Shown: positions 9,243-17,255, counted from the stretch's first letter. The stretch: DNA of 34,632 nt from G020350405 sp964513655 (GCA_964513655.1 CAZENQ010000027.1:1-34632); one strand, 5' to 3'. Made by a program: numbers and translations. The notes: generated by a model not told the origin, from the sequence alone.

Positions 9243-10655
9243 ATGGGTAAGCAAGCAAATGTAAGGACAGGGATTGTAGTTTTGGTATTTGTGTCATTTA
9301 TCTGGTGCGGGAGCGCTGCGGGAACGGTCATCTACGTTGACAGCGACGCACCGGGGCCTGTGCACGATGGAAACGATTGGGGGACGGCGTACAGACACCT
9401 TCAGGACGCTCTGGCAGACCCGTGGCCGGCACCAGGCGATGAGATATGGGTGGCTGAGGGTATATACACGCCTGATACAAACTCCGCCGAGCCCAACGGC
9501 TCGGGTGACAGGAGCGCATCGTTCGAGCTTGTGGGCGAAGTAACATTAAAGGGCGGTTATGCGGGTTATGGAGAGGCGAATCCTGATTTGAGGCGTCATG
9601 ATGTATTTAGAAGTATTCTTAGCGGCGACCTTGACGGCAACGATGTGGAGATCAACGACCCATGCGATTTATTATATGAGCCCACCCGAGCCGACAACAG
9701 CTTCCACGTCGTAAGGGTCACTGAAGCCGATGACGTGGTGGTGGATGGTTTTACCATCCGGGGCGGGAATGCCAACGGCGTCTCGGCAGATAGTAACGGC
9801 GGCGGGATATACAGTGTCGACAGCAACGTTACAGTGACCAAGTGCTACTTCTGGAGATGTTCGGCTTCATCGGACGGCGGGGCGGTCTGGAGCGGCTGGT
9901 CGGCACCGTTTAGCATGACGCACAGTTCCGGAAGTGAAAATAGCGCGAGCAGAGGGGGGGCGTTGTGCAACTTCGCGGGTACGAGTCGGGTGACCAACTG
10001 CATATTCAACGGCAACGACGCCAACGATGGCGGTGCGGTAGTAACGCTCGGTGGAACCGTGAACGTGACGAACAGTACTTTTTCGGAGAATTCGGCCCAA
10101 GGTATGGGCGGGGGAATTTGTAACCTCAACGTGGGTACTGTGACAATAACAAACAGCATCATGTGGAGTGATACAGCACCATATGGAAATGAAATTGCTT
10201 TAGGCAACTCGGCTACGGTAGATGTCAATTACAGTGTTGTTCAGGACGGGAATGCGGGAATATATAATGATGGCAGCAGTTTTGTGAGCTGGGGCGGCGG
10301 TAACGAGGATGCGGACCCGTGTTTTGTGGACTCAGGTAGTCCGGAGCGCGATTTCCATCTGCGTTCACGGTATGGAACATGGAATTCGAATGAAGGTAGT
10401 TGGGATACATATGGCCAAGACAGTCCAGCCATTGATATGGGCGAGGGCAGCTATCCACTCGGTCAGGAGACGTTTGCCAACGGGGGGCGTATTAATGCGG
10501 GCGCGTATGGCGGTACAAGTGAGGCGAGCAGGACAGCTAATCCCAGCGGAGCTTGTGAGAAGTGGATTGCCGGGGATATCAACGGGGATTGCATAATAAA
10601 CTTCCATGACCTGGCGTTTATCTGCGACAATTGGCTTGAGGACAATACATACTAA
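9243..10655 (+). CDS. Exported right-handed beta-helix protein with dockerin-like C-terminus
   Basis: 470 aa. A signal peptide (about residues 1-27, ending GSAAGT) leads to VIYVDSDAPGPVHDGNDWGTAYRHLQDAL, the standard opening of planctomycete parallel beta-helix/polymorphic outer-membrane-type repeat proteins. The middle (about 160-340) has short repeats of the form GGGIYS..NVTVTKCYF, GGALCNF..SRVTNCIFNGN, GGAVVTL..VNVTNSTFSENSA and GGGICNL..VTITNSIMW. An AIDMGEGSYP...INAGAYGGTSEAS closing segment follows. The last 25 residues (GDINGDCIINFHDLAFICDN plus WLED) are a dockerin-like calcium-binding motif. It probably sits on the cell surface or is secreted; polysaccharide binding or cleavage is possible, but no catalytic residues were identified. 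The gene is flanked by its own promoter and terminator. Confidence 0.8.
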   Translation: MGKQANVRTGIVVLVFVSFIWCGSAAGTVIYVDSDAPGPVHDGNDWGTAYRHLQDALADPWPAPGDEIWVAEGIYTPDTNSAEPNGSGDRSASFELVGEVTLKGGYAGYGEANPDLRRHDVFRSILSGDLDGNDVEINDPCDLLYEPTRADNSFHVVRVTEADDVVVDGFTIRGGNANGVSADSNGGGIYSVDSNVTVTKCYFWRCSASSDGGAVWSGWSAPFSMTHSSGSENSASRGGALCNFAGTSRVTNCIFNGNDANDGGAVVTLGGTVNVTNSTFSENSAQGMGGGICNLNVGTVTITNSIMWSDTAPYGNEIALGNSATVDVNYSVVQDGNAGIYNDGSSFVSWGGGNEDADPCFVDSGSPERDFHLRSRYGTWNSNEGSWDTYGQDSPAIDMGEGSYPLGQETFANGGRINAGAYGGTSEASRTANPSGACEKWIAGDINGDCIINFHDLAFICDNWLEDNTY

Positions 10656-10690
10656 GCAGGTTAGGGCGAATACTCTGAAAAAAAGCACGA

Positions 10691-10727
10691 AAGGGCTGTG
10701 GGGATTATCCTTGCAGCCCTTTTTGTT
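10691..10727 (+). terminator. Rho-independent terminator of the beta-helix gene
   Basis: AGGGCTG (10692-10698) pairs with CAGCCCT (10714-10720), followed by a T-rich tail (TTTTTGTTT) with an A-rich stretch upstream. It lies about 36 bases after the stop. Confidence 0.75.
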
Positions 10728-10769
10728 TGTTGGTGCAGTGAAGCGATGGTTTGGGGTGGGGGTGGCGAG

Positions 10770-10830
10770 CCGCGTACCGCGGAAGGGAAAATTAAGAAGT
10801 AAGAAGTATGAGGTGAGAAGTGAGAAATAA
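10770..10830. repeat. Dispersed hairpin + GAAGT-rich repeat, copy 2
   Basis: Inverted repeat CCGCG-TAC-CGCGG (10770-10782) followed by a run of AAGAAGT/GAGAAGT units to about 10827. Same architecture as the copies at 4289 and 11290. Confidence 0.55.
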
Positions 10831-10874
10831 TGGACGCACAGTTCCGATATAAAGGTTGCGCATCTAATATTGAT

Positions 10875-10903
10875 TTGATAGTATAGGGGCTATGGAATAC
10901 AAT
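10875..10903 (+). promoter_or_regulatory. Sigma70-like promoter for the DUF6868-like gene
   Basis: -35 TTGATA (10875-10880), 17-base spacer, -10 TACAAT (10898-10903). The leader to the ATG at 10991 is about 80 bases. Confidence 0.55.
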
Positions 10904-10990
10904 TGTACAGGATTATTGAGGTGTTACGGAGAAAATTATGTTTGTTAAGTGTTTAAATGGGAGATGTCAGCTAATTTAGGAGGTACGAAA

Positions 10991-11233
10991 ATGACAATTA
11001 ACGTGATGCGTGATGTGTTTATGTGGTGCTCCATAATCAATATAGGGTTGCTGCTATTTAGCTTTGTGATGCTGTGGCTGGGGCATGAGTGGGTCTATCG
11101 AGTTCATACCAAATGGTTCAAGATTTCGAAAGAACAATTCTACGCGATATGGTATGGGATGTTAGCGTTCTATAAGATATGCATATTCTTATTCAATATT
11201 GTGCCGTATGTTGCGTTATGCATTGTTGGATGA
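10991..11233 (+). CDS. DUF6868-like small membrane protein
   Basis: 80 aa. AGGAGGT (10978-10984) sits 6 bases before ATG 10991, which decides the start over a more upstream in-frame alternative. The sequence MTINVMRDVFMWCSIINIGLLLF...LGHEWVYRVHTKWFKISKEQFYAIWYGMLAFYKICIFLFNIVPYVAL has two membrane helices separated by a loop with H-x-W-x-Y-R-x-H. This matches the DUF6868 family pattern as I know it, in length and residue order. The function of that family is unknown. The gene stands alone behind its own promoter. Confidence 0.75.
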   Translation: MTINVMRDVFMWCSIINIGLLLFSFVMLWLGHEWVYRVHTKWFKISKEQFYAIWYGMLAFYKICIFLFNIVPYVALCIVG

Positions 11234-11259
11234 TGGGAATATGGATGCGGTGCCTTCGC

Positions 11260-11500
11260 GGGAATGACCCCGTACCACGGGGGGACATGCCGCTGGCGCG
11301 GAATTGAGAATTAAGAAGTAAGAAGGCCCCAGTTAGATAGGCAGGGGTAAGGAGTAAGGAGTAAGAAGGGGCAAGCGGCGGTCATCTCACGCAGTAAAGT
11401 TGCGAGTTGCGGGTTGGATAGGAAAATTAAAAATCAAAATGCAAAAAGCAAAATTACATTTCACAATTCAAAAATGGGATTGAGATCCCTGCACTTCGGT
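11260..11500. repeat. Dispersed repeats: hairpin/GAAGT copy 3, GGCCCC motif and A-rich block
   Basis: Contains a CCCCGT/ACGGGG hairpin (about 11268-11282), CCGCTGGCGCGG (11290-11301) with a following AATTGAGAATTAAGAAGTAAG run, the motif GGCCCCAGTTAGATAGGC (11325-11342, also at 9006), more GGAGTAA units, and an A-rich block of AAAATTAAAAATCAAAA type (about 11421-11475). No gene is supported. Confidence 0.55.
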
Positions 11501-11518
11501 CGTGATGAGATGTGGAGG

Positions 11519-11701
11519 TCAGGAGATAGACTCAATGAGGGCCTTTATGAGCGGCTGGTCGCAACATTCAACAAGGTCCTCAGTGAGATATTTTAGATAG
11601 TCCCGGCCGTCGATTCCAAGTGGCTGCTGCCACTGCTCGAATCGGAGCTCTATACGACGCGCGTGTTCTTGTGCCCAACGTTTTTTTTCGCTTTCTAACA
11701 T
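11519..11701 (-). CDS. 60-aa hypothetical protein, coupled to the Cys-rich gene
   Basis: The start ATG (11701-11699) overlaps the stop of the preceding Cys-rich gene in the sequence ATGTTAG, a typical translational-coupling arrangement, and is preferred to the longer upstream start. The product is charged and helical (MLESEKKRWAQEHARRIELR, then FEQWQQPLGIDGRDYLKYLTEDLVECC) with no signal peptide or membrane segment. The family is not recognised. A soluble helical accessory to the Cys-rich protein is the simplest reading. Confidence 0.5.
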   Translation of the reverse strand: MLESEKKRWAQEHARRIELRFEQWQQPLGIDGRDYLKYLTEDLVECCDQPLIKALIESIS

Positions 11702-12012
11702 GGTGTGAGGGAGTGGCGAAACTCTTCGCAGGACCATTTAGGTTGGTCTGGTTTAATGAGGGTGCAGGTTTTGCGATTATCACAATCTGAGCATATGCCG
11801 AGGAGTGTGGAGGAGTCCTCGGTGATTGTATCGGATGGAATTTGGCGCGGTTGGGGGATTTTGCGGGGAGATTTGGCCGATACGAATAACTCACACTCGA
11901 AAACAGGCGGGTGTTGGCGCATAATAAACGTGCAATTTGGGGCGTTTTCACAGGTAGTGCACAGGTCACCATTGTGGCCGGGGGGAGAAATATTAGGGTT
12001 GGATTTTCCCAT
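11695..12012 (-). CDS. Cys-rich protein with two C-x2-C...C...C modules
   Basis: 105 aa from ATG 12012, preferred to the GTG at 12024 because AAGGTGGTG lies at normal distance upstream. Two repeats share the pattern LCTTCENAPNCTF...PVFECELF and ICSDCDNRKTCTLI...WSCEEF, each with C-x2-C, a C-T pair and a C-E-x-F ending: a probable metal-binding (zinc or Fe-S) module. The modules are joined by a proline-rich linker (KSPRKIPQPRQIPSD). Similar CxxCxNxxxC..WxCEEF mini-domains occur in anaerobic bacteria, with no function I can name. It is the first gene of a two-gene unit with a strong promoter overlapped by a palindrome. Confidence 0.65.
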   Translation of the reverse strand: MGKSNPNISPPGHNGDLCTTCENAPNCTFIMRQHPPVFECELFVSAKSPRKIPQPRQIPSDTITEDSSTLLGICSDCDNRKTCTLIKPDQPKWSCEEFRHSLTPC

Positions 12013-12152
12013 TTTTGACACCACCTTTTCAGACTCGGCTCAAGGTTCTCGTTTTACAAGTTCATTTGTTAGTGTCAGCATTGCGGCTACGGCCGGCAAG
12101 AACCCGTCTTTTTGGCCCAAAACAGCGGCAGAGGGACTTTCTATCACGTCTA

Positions 12153-12190
12153 CTAATATTAAATATTAGCAATACTGTTTGTTGTGTCAA
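12153..12190 (-). promoter_or_regulatory. Promoter with overlapping palindrome for the Cys-rich operon
   Basis: Read on the minus strand: -35 TTGACA (12190-12185), 16-base spacer, -10 TAATAT (12168-12163). A perfect inverted repeat, CTAATATT-A-AATATTAG (12153-12169), covers the -10 and the start-site region, as expected for a repressor operator or a local cruciform. The leader to the ATG is about 140 bases. Confidence 0.6.
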
Positions 12191-12216
12191 GTGTTTTTTT
12201 AATTTTTTTTAGGCAG

Positions 12217-12450
12217 TTAGAAGAGAAAAAAGTGCGAAGAACGGCCGGGGGATGACGGAGAGGGGATAGGAAAATCAAAGATTAAAAATCAAGTAGCAAA
12301 ATTACAGAGCAAAAATTAAAAATGGATTCAGCGCTGCCTAGGGAGAATTCGGTAGGCGCTTTCGATTTGTAATATGCGGGCGGAGGACGGAGCCTTTGAC
12401 TCCGCTGCGCTGCGCTCAGGATGGCAGGAGGCGAGTCGGGGGATTTTGGG
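12217..12450. repeat. A-rich dispersed repeat and GC-rich repeat block
   Basis: A block of AAAATCAAAGATTAAAAATC type (about 12270-12322) resembles the one near 11421. It is followed by a TTTGACTCCGCTGCGCTGCG-type block (about 12393-12425). Neither codes for protein. They look like genome-wide intergenic repeats. Confidence 0.5.
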
Positions 12451-12478
12451 TTGAATTGTGGCAGGGGGACGTTACAAT
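12451..12478 (+). promoter_or_regulatory. Sigma70-like promoter for the 78-aa membrane protein
   Basis: -35 TTGAAT (12451-12456), 16-base spacer, -10 TACAAT (12473-12478). The -10 lies inside a 20-base sequence repeated at 12767-12786. Confidence 0.45.
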
Positions 12479-12489
12479 GGCGGGGTGAA
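12470..12489 (+). repeat. 20-base direct repeat, copy 1 (copy 2 at 12767-12786)
   Basis: CGTTACAATGGCGGGGTGAA is identical at 12470-12489 and 12767-12786, upstream of the 12516 and 12823 genes respectively. A weaker variant (GAATGGTGCGGTGAAA) lies near 13530-13545, before the third gene of this group. Confidence 0.75.
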
Positions 12490-12515
12490 AGCGAACCATT
12501 TTGAAAGGGGATAAA

Positions 12516-12752
12516 ATGAAGAGCGAAGTCTGGAGGCGAAGGCTAAAAAGAACAATAGCTATGGCGTTAGGGGGGGCTACAGGATTGTTTGTGTTGGTCC
12601 CCCTGCTCCAACGAGGGCGACATCCGTATTCGGATCATCTAATTTTTGGAGGCATTTGGATACTAACGGTAACGGTCCTCGGGCTGGTTATACCTTTCAT
12701 ATATGACATTTGCTGCAAAAGCAAATACCCAAAAGCCGAGCAAAAAGAATAA
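12516..12752 (+). CDS. Small hypothetical membrane protein (78 aa)
   Basis: The start ATG 12516 is set by GAAAGGGG about 6 bases upstream; the frame also opens at an in-frame TTG at 12501. The product has a basic N-terminus (KSEVWRRRLKRT), a first hydrophobic helix (AMALGGATGLFVLVPLL), a short loop (QRGRHPYSDH), a second helix (IFGGIWILTVTVLGLVIPFIYDI) and a Lys-rich tail: a two-helix hairpin with both ends in the cytosol by the positive-inside rule. No family is recognised. Confidence 0.55.
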   Translation: MKSEVWRRRLKRTIAMALGGATGLFVLVPLLQRGRHPYSDHLIFGGIWILTVTVLGLVIPFIYDICCKSKYPKAEQKE

Positions 12753-12822
12753 GTAAATCAGGCGATCGTTACAATGGCGGGGTGAAGTTTAGAAGAGAAT
12801 GATAAGGTAAGGGGAACTGATA

Positions 12823-13449
12823 ATGGAAGGCGAAAAGGCAGACGTAAGCGGCGGTGAGAATTCAGGTGATAACAAGAAGCTGAGAAAGGATTTGGGGTCT
12901 GAATACGCGCAGTGCTTCGAGTCGTGGCGGTTCTTTTTGAAGTTTCGGTCCGCATTGGCGTTGTTGTCGTTTATGATAATGTGCACGCTGCTTTATTTTT
13001 ATTTTTCGGTGGATAAACAGGGCAATGTGGTCAGTTATGGGTCGAGATTCGTAATCTTTGTACTGGGGACGCTGTACACGCTTGCGATGATGGTTGTGGA
13101 GGGGCGGAACAGGCAGATGTATACAGCGTGTTTGAACAGGGCGAAGGCGATAGAGCTGAAGGACGAAAATGGGCCGGGGTATCCTTATGAGAGAAGTCTG
13201 AAGGAGATATGGCAATGCACGGTGGACTTTTTCCGCCGGAAGGTCCGAACGCTTGAAGCGAAGGAGCATAAGCTGGCTACGCTTCTGGCATCGACGCCGC
13301 GACATTTGTTAGCGTGGATGACCGGCGGGATATATCTGCTGTATGTGGGGATGCTTTTGGTGTGGATACTTTTGTTCTGCGGCAGCACGTTTGGTTCGCT
13401 GGTCAGGCTGGTGTTCGGCAGCAAGTCTTCGGGGCCGGGCTTTTTCTAA
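12823..13449 (+). CDS. Hypothetical membrane protein (208 aa)
   Basis: ATG 12823 follows AAGGGGA. A charged N-terminus of about 45 residues is followed by two hydrophobic helices (ALALLSFMIMCTLLYFYF and FVIFVLGTLYTLAMMVV, about residues 46-63 and 77-93), a long cytosolic-type segment rich in Arg/Lys (RNRQMYTACLNRAKAIELKD, then ...FFRRKVRTLEAKEHK), and a C-terminal helix (IYLLYVGMLLVWILLFCGSTF). No family is recognised. The segment layout resembles small bacterial proteins with a cytosolic loop between two membrane regions, but no function can be offered. An identical 20-base repeat lies upstream of this gene and its left neighbour. Confidence 0.6.
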   Translation: MEGEKADVSGGENSGDNKKLRKDLGSEYAQCFESWRFFLKFRSALALLSFMIMCTLLYFYFSVDKQGNVVSYGSRFVIFVLGTLYTLAMMVVEGRNRQMYTACLNRAKAIELKDENGPGYPYERSLKEIWQCTVDFFRRKVRTLEAKEHKLATLLASTPRHLLAWMTGGIYLLYVGMLLVWILLFCGSTFGSLVRLVFGSKSSGPGFF

Positions 13450-13565
13450 GTCTCCTGTATTGGGCGATGGGGCGAAGTTAGCAGTTCGTGACGCGTGTTA
13501 CGGGTTGAATGGGGAGGGGCAATTGGCAGAATGGTGCGGTGAAATAGGATTTGTTGAAAGGCGGT

Positions 13566-14318
13566 ATGATGGGCGAAGCAGAGAGTAATACGGGAGCAAA
13601 AAGGCGAAAGATAAGTCTGCTTGCGATAGCGTCTGTATTGATACCTGTGATAGGCTTGATTATTGGTTCTTTGGCTGTCTTCTGTTTGAAATGTAGATGT
13701 TGTGGGATTCTGGAGATAATGTTAGGAATAATGTTGCTTCCAATGACTTTTCTTGTCCTTACAGGCCCAGTTCTGGGATTTTTGGCATTTATTCATACAT
13801 TACTAAGTCGCAAATCCTATAAAGGTTATCTCTTGGCTGCTTTGGGCATAGCGATGTTCTTACCGGCAGTTCGGTGGGGGCCGGGAAGAGCTATGTTGTG
13901 GGTAAGAGAAGAAGCTTCGATACAATTATGTCAGCATGATATGATGAAGCTTGGCGAAGCGGTACGGGCATACGGTAAAGAGCATAACGGTCAATATCCT
14001 GAGGCAAACCAGTGGTGTGATTTACTGTTGGAATATGTTGATTCAAATCACATAGTTATATCAATTCTTCGTACATACGGAGAAAAAAAGAATTATTATG
14101 CCCTTAATCCAAATGCCAGTCCGAATTCACCATCAGATGTCGTACTCATCTTTGAGACACTGTCGGACTGGAACCAGTTTGGTGGGCCAAGTTTATTGAT
14201 AGACGAACATCACAGAGGATTCGGTTGTAACATATTATTTAACGACGGACATGTGGAATTCATTCCGCCAAGAAAGTTTGATAAGTTGAACTGGGGAGAC
14301 GAGCAAGAGAATAAGTAA
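13566..14318 (+). CDS. Membrane protein with pseudopilin-like C-terminal domain
   Basis: About 250 aa. ATG 13566 or ATG 13569 follows AAAGGCGG; the second has better spacing. The N-terminal third has three hydrophobic segments (ISLLAIASVLIPVIGLIIGS, then GILEIMLGIMLLPMTFLVLTG, then VLGFLAFIHTLL) like DUF4190-type membrane modules. The second half (REEASIQLCQHDMMKLGEAV, RAYGKEHNGQYP, ...FGCNILFNDGHVEFI) matches the globular part and H-x-G...F-x-D-G ending of planctomycete pseudopilins. The usual FTLVEL cleavage signal is missing, so this is a pilin-like domain carried on a multi-helix anchor rather than an assembled pilin. It converges with the RidA-like gene, 41 bases away. Confidence 0.6.
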   Translation: MMGEAESNTGAKRRKISLLAIASVLIPVIGLIIGSLAVFCLKCRCCGILEIMLGIMLLPMTFLVLTGPVLGFLAFIHTLLSRKSYKGYLLAALGIAMFLPAVRWGPGRAMLWVREEASIQLCQHDMMKLGEAVRAYGKEHNGQYPEANQWCDLLLEYVDSNHIVISILRTYGEKKNYYALNPNASPNSPSDVVLIFETLSDWNQFGGPSLLIDEHHRGFGCNILFNDGHVEFIPPRKFDKLNWGDEQENK

Positions 14319-14359
14319 AGGCAGTTGTTTGAAGGGTGCGGTAGGGGCTAAGCTTTTGG

Positions 14360-15469
14360 TCAAGAAGTGGTTGTTGCGGCGGCTTCAATTTCGAAGAGCA
14401 GGTCCGGTCGGCAGATGTCGCAGATAGCGGTCAGCCATGGCCAGGGGAGGTTGTCTTTTAGGCCGTTAAGTATGTTTTCGACGTCGGTGGTCTTGCAGTA
14501 GGCGACTACCTGGACGACATCGGAGTCGGCACAGTTCATATCCTTCAGCACAGCGCGGACGTTTTCGATGGTTGTATTAATCTGGCCTTGGGCATCGTCG
14601 ATGTTGGTGGTGTTGCCGTCGGCGTCGATGGAGGCTGTGCCGGAGACGAAGACGGTTTCGGCGGCGGGTGTAGCGGCCTTCGAGGCGCGAGAGAAGGCCG
14701 AGCCATATTCCAGGGCACACTGCTGTTTTCCAACTGCGGGCAGGTACAGGACAGAGTCGGCGGGCTCGAGTACGGCGATGAGGTCCATTGCGCAGTGGGC
14801 GCCGTCGGCGGGGGCGAGGCCGATGCCGGTGCTGGCGGGCATAGACTGTCGGGTGTTTTGGCCGATGATGCCGCGTTCGGTGAAGAACTTGTTTCTGACG
14901 TGGTTGAAGTCGTCGTACCATGAGAGGATGTCGGCGAGCCACATCCAGGTGCGTGCGACGGAGAGCATATCGGTGCCGGACTGCTTGAGGATTGCTTCGC
15001 CTTTTTCGAGCATGGCGGCCGCCTGCTGTGTGGGCTGTGGGGAACTGGGATCCGAGATGTTAGAAAGAGTAAGATAAGTTCGGTCAGGCGAGCGAAGTAT
15101 TCGCCCACAGCGGGTGCCATCGAAATCAATCACATCGGGAGTGGTGTCGGCGGCTATGGCGTGGATCTGGACGCCGGCGATTGGGCCGGAGAGGCCTTCG
15201 GTGCAGACCAGGAGGCTGGGAGCAACTCCATCATCGAGAGCGGCATATTGTTTTGAGCGTATCTCGGAAATAGTCTTGATTGCATCTTGAACAGCAAAAA
15301 CGCGCTCCTGGAGGATGGCGGCTTTTTTCGAGCGGAGGGTATCGGCGATTGCAGAGAAGATTTCTCGTGCCTGCTGAGCCGGGGGCGCATTTAGGTCGGG
15401 GGCGGCTGAAATGTAGATTTCAGTCGCTGCAGGAGACTCGATTGAACGTGTGTCCAAGTTTACAGGCAT
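14360..15469 (-). CDS. RidA/YjgF-superfamily protein (two-domain, chorismatase-like layout)
   Basis: 369 aa. ATG 15469 follows AAAGGGTGATAAAGCGAA. The C-terminal ~120 residues have a YjgF/RidA signature: VFVSGTASIDADGNTTNIDD, AQGQINTTIENVRAVLKDMN, then DVVQVVAYCKTTDVENI. The upstream half contains another alpha-beta region with a membrane-free, Ala-rich start and the motif RTWMWLADILSWYDDFNHVRN in the middle. Full-length proteins of this layout include the FkbO/Hyg5/XanB2 chorismatase-like branch as well as unassigned Rid-family proteins. Imine/enamine deamination or chorismate-type chemistry is therefore possible; I cannot choose. It is transcribed toward the plus-strand gene at 13566. Confidence 0.6.
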   Translation of the reverse strand: MPVNLDTRSIESPAATEIYISAAPDLNAPPAQQAREIFSAIADTLRSKKAAILQERVFAVQDAIKTISEIRSKQYAALDDGVAPSLLVCTEGLSGPIAGVQIHAIAADTTPDVIDFDGTRCGRILRSPDRTYLTLSNISDPSSPQPTQQAAAMLEKGEAILKQSGTDMLSVARTWMWLADILSWYDDFNHVRNKFFTERGIIGQNTRQSMPASTGIGLAPADGAHCAMDLIAVLEPADSVLYLPAVGKQQCALEYGSAFSRASKAATPAAETVFVSGTASIDADGNTTNIDDAQGQINTTIENVRAVLKDMNCADSDVVQVVAYCKTTDVENILNGLKDNLPWPWLTAICDICRPDLLFEIEAAATTTS

Positions 15470-15674
15470 TTCGCTTTATCACCCTTTACGAGGGGTCCAG
15501 TATTTTGTCAATTCGCCGGGACCTGCGTGAGTCCGCAGTAAGTCCAGGAAATATCATATTTTAGTATCGTTGATAGGAAAATCAAGCTTGAGTGCAAAAT
15601 TGCGTTTTTTCTCGCCCGAGGCGGCTGTTGGGGAGGTTTGTGTTATAGGACTATATCTTGGGCTGGTTAAGGTT

Positions 15675-17255
15675 TTATTCGCGCTGCTGCCATGGGTCTT
15701 CATAATCCGGTTCGGCTGTATCTTTTGGGGTGGCCATGGTTATGGGTAAGGGTATAGAGATTTTGTCGTAACTACGGACGGTACGTCCGAGTTTTTCACC
15801 CTTGGCCTGAACGGGGCTGGTTACAAATTCGGGAAGGCTGTAGGTCTTGAGGCAGGAGTCATAAAAGGCCGGGTCTTTCTGGGGCATCAGAATGGGTTTA
15901 TAGACGTTGCCCTGGCGGTCGAGGTAGCTTAAGTAAATCCGGGTAAAGACGTAGTTGTTTTTCTTGCTGCTGAAGGCGAGCCATCGGCTGTTACTGGAGA
16001 AGCTATGCCATGATTCGCTCTGGTCGCTGTTGATATCGAGTCGGCGGTATTTATGGCGGTCGGTTTGCTCTGGGGGTTTCAGGTCCATCAAATACAGGTC
16101 GCTACTCTGCTGATAGACCGGGAAGCAGCCGTAATCGCACATGCAGAACAGCAGCCAGCGGCCGTCGGGACTAATGCGCGGCTGGAGGATGCTTAATCCG
16201 GTATCGCGGGCCGCGAGTACGGTTTCGAGCTGTCCCCACCGGTCTTTGTTAATGTCATAGCTTATTCGCATCAGGTCGTACTTAACCTCATCGTAATGCT
16301 GCGGCGGGACCTGGTCCCGGTCGGACCATAACATTGGCGCACTGGAGAAATAGAGGTAGCGGCCGTCCGGTGACCAAGTGGGATATGTTTCCAGGCGGTC
16401 TTTTTTAGAAATATCGGGGGAGGTCTTTAGGGTTTGAGAATCAATCAGGTAGTAAGCCAAAGCCGAATCGAGGTCAACGACATCGCGTACTTCATTTCTG
16501 GCGGTATGAAAGAACTGGCGGGCTTTGTTGATGGAATATGCAGCCAGCCTGCCACTTGGGTGCCAGGAAGTGTATCCGAATTTTGCTCCGATCTTATCGA
16601 CGGCGCCGTCTTTGGCCAGTATCGCGCTATTGCCATATATTCTGCTCCGGACGCCGATGAGCATTCTATCGGTACGGTTTGCGCAAAAGGCATGGCAGTT
16701 GAGACAGGCGCGTTTGCAATATCCGTTGTCGAGCACGACTGATTCATCGAAGTTCTGTAGATTGCGCTGGTATATGCCCATGTCCCTCCAGTTGCTGTGG
16801 GCGGGGTGGATTTTTCTGTATACGAGGAACTTATCAATCGGGTCATTTGCGATTTTGTTGGTAATGGTGGTGAAGCGGCTCCATTGGGCATTGGCTTTTT
16901 TTACAAAAACGTCAAGATACAAAGACTCTCCTGTGTTTGCACTTAAGAGCCGGCGCCAGGGCTTGGCGGGTATCATAATCTTTGGTGAGCGGCTGAAAAT
17001 TTCGATTGGCGGGCCCTGTTTGGAGTGTATTTTTACGCAATACTGCGCGGCCTTTTCCTGGATGAGGAAGTTTAGAGGCGCGATGTTCGATGGGATGACG
17101 GTGTTAGAATAGTCGGGACGGATTGCCGGCGGGCGAGCGATTGAACGGTACCGTTCGATTGGTACTTTGCGGAGCGGCAACGCGCCGACAAGCAGCACGG
17201 CCAATAGTATCACAAGCATCGGTATGAGGAACAAGAGTCGATGGTACTTTATCAT
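15675..17255 (-). CDS. C1 mono-heme PD40/TolB-like propeller protein
   Basis: 526 aa, exported by an N-terminal signal-anchor (about residues 7-26). One c-type heme site, CLNCH, at 184-188, with an extra Cys at 191 (CxxCHxFC). Four PD40-type propeller blades: TSWHPSGRLAAYSI (229-242), YPTWSPDGRYLYF (291-303), PRISPDGRWLLF (359-370) and SFSSNSRWLAFSSK (418-431). His232 (WHP) and His250 (QFFHTAR) are conserved in all five copies and could supply the distal heme ligand, as could Met198. A CxCxxxC cluster lies at 371-377. The C-terminus is PWQQRE. The start ATG overlaps the stop of the membrane gene by 4 bases (ATGA). Heme attachment implies a location outside the cytoplasmic membrane. A role in electron transfer or redox sensing is inference. 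Confidence 0.75.
   Translation of the reverse strand: MIKYHRLLFLIPMLVILLAVLLVGALPLRKVPIERYRSIARPPAIRPDYSNTVIPSNIAPLNFLIQEKAAQYCVKIHSKQGPPIEIFSRSPKIMIPAKPWRRLLSANTGESLYLDVFVKKANAQWSRFTTITNKIANDPIDKFLVYRKIHPAHSNWRDMGIYQRNLQNFDESVVLDNGYCKRACLNCHAFCANRTDRMLIGVRSRIYGNSAILAKDGAVDKIGAKFGYTSWHPSGRLAAYSINKARQFFHTARNEVRDVVDLDSALAYYLIDSQTLKTSPDISKKDRLETYPTWSPDGRYLYFSSAPMLWSDRDQVPPQHYDEVKYDLMRISYDINKDRWGQLETVLAARDTGLSILQPRISPDGRWLLFCMCDYGCFPVYQQSSDLYLMDLKPPEQTDRHKYRRLDINSDQSESWHSFSSNSRWLAFSSKKNNYVFTRIYLSYLDRQGNVYKPILMPQKDPAFYDSCLKTYSLPEFVTSPVQAKGEKLGRTVRSYDKISIPLPITMATPKDTAEPDYEDPWQQRE

Noticed and set aside
14568..15077. 169-codon plus-strand ORF opposite the RidA-like gene
   Set aside because: It is the antisense shadow of a gene with clear family motifs and has no ribosome-binding site.
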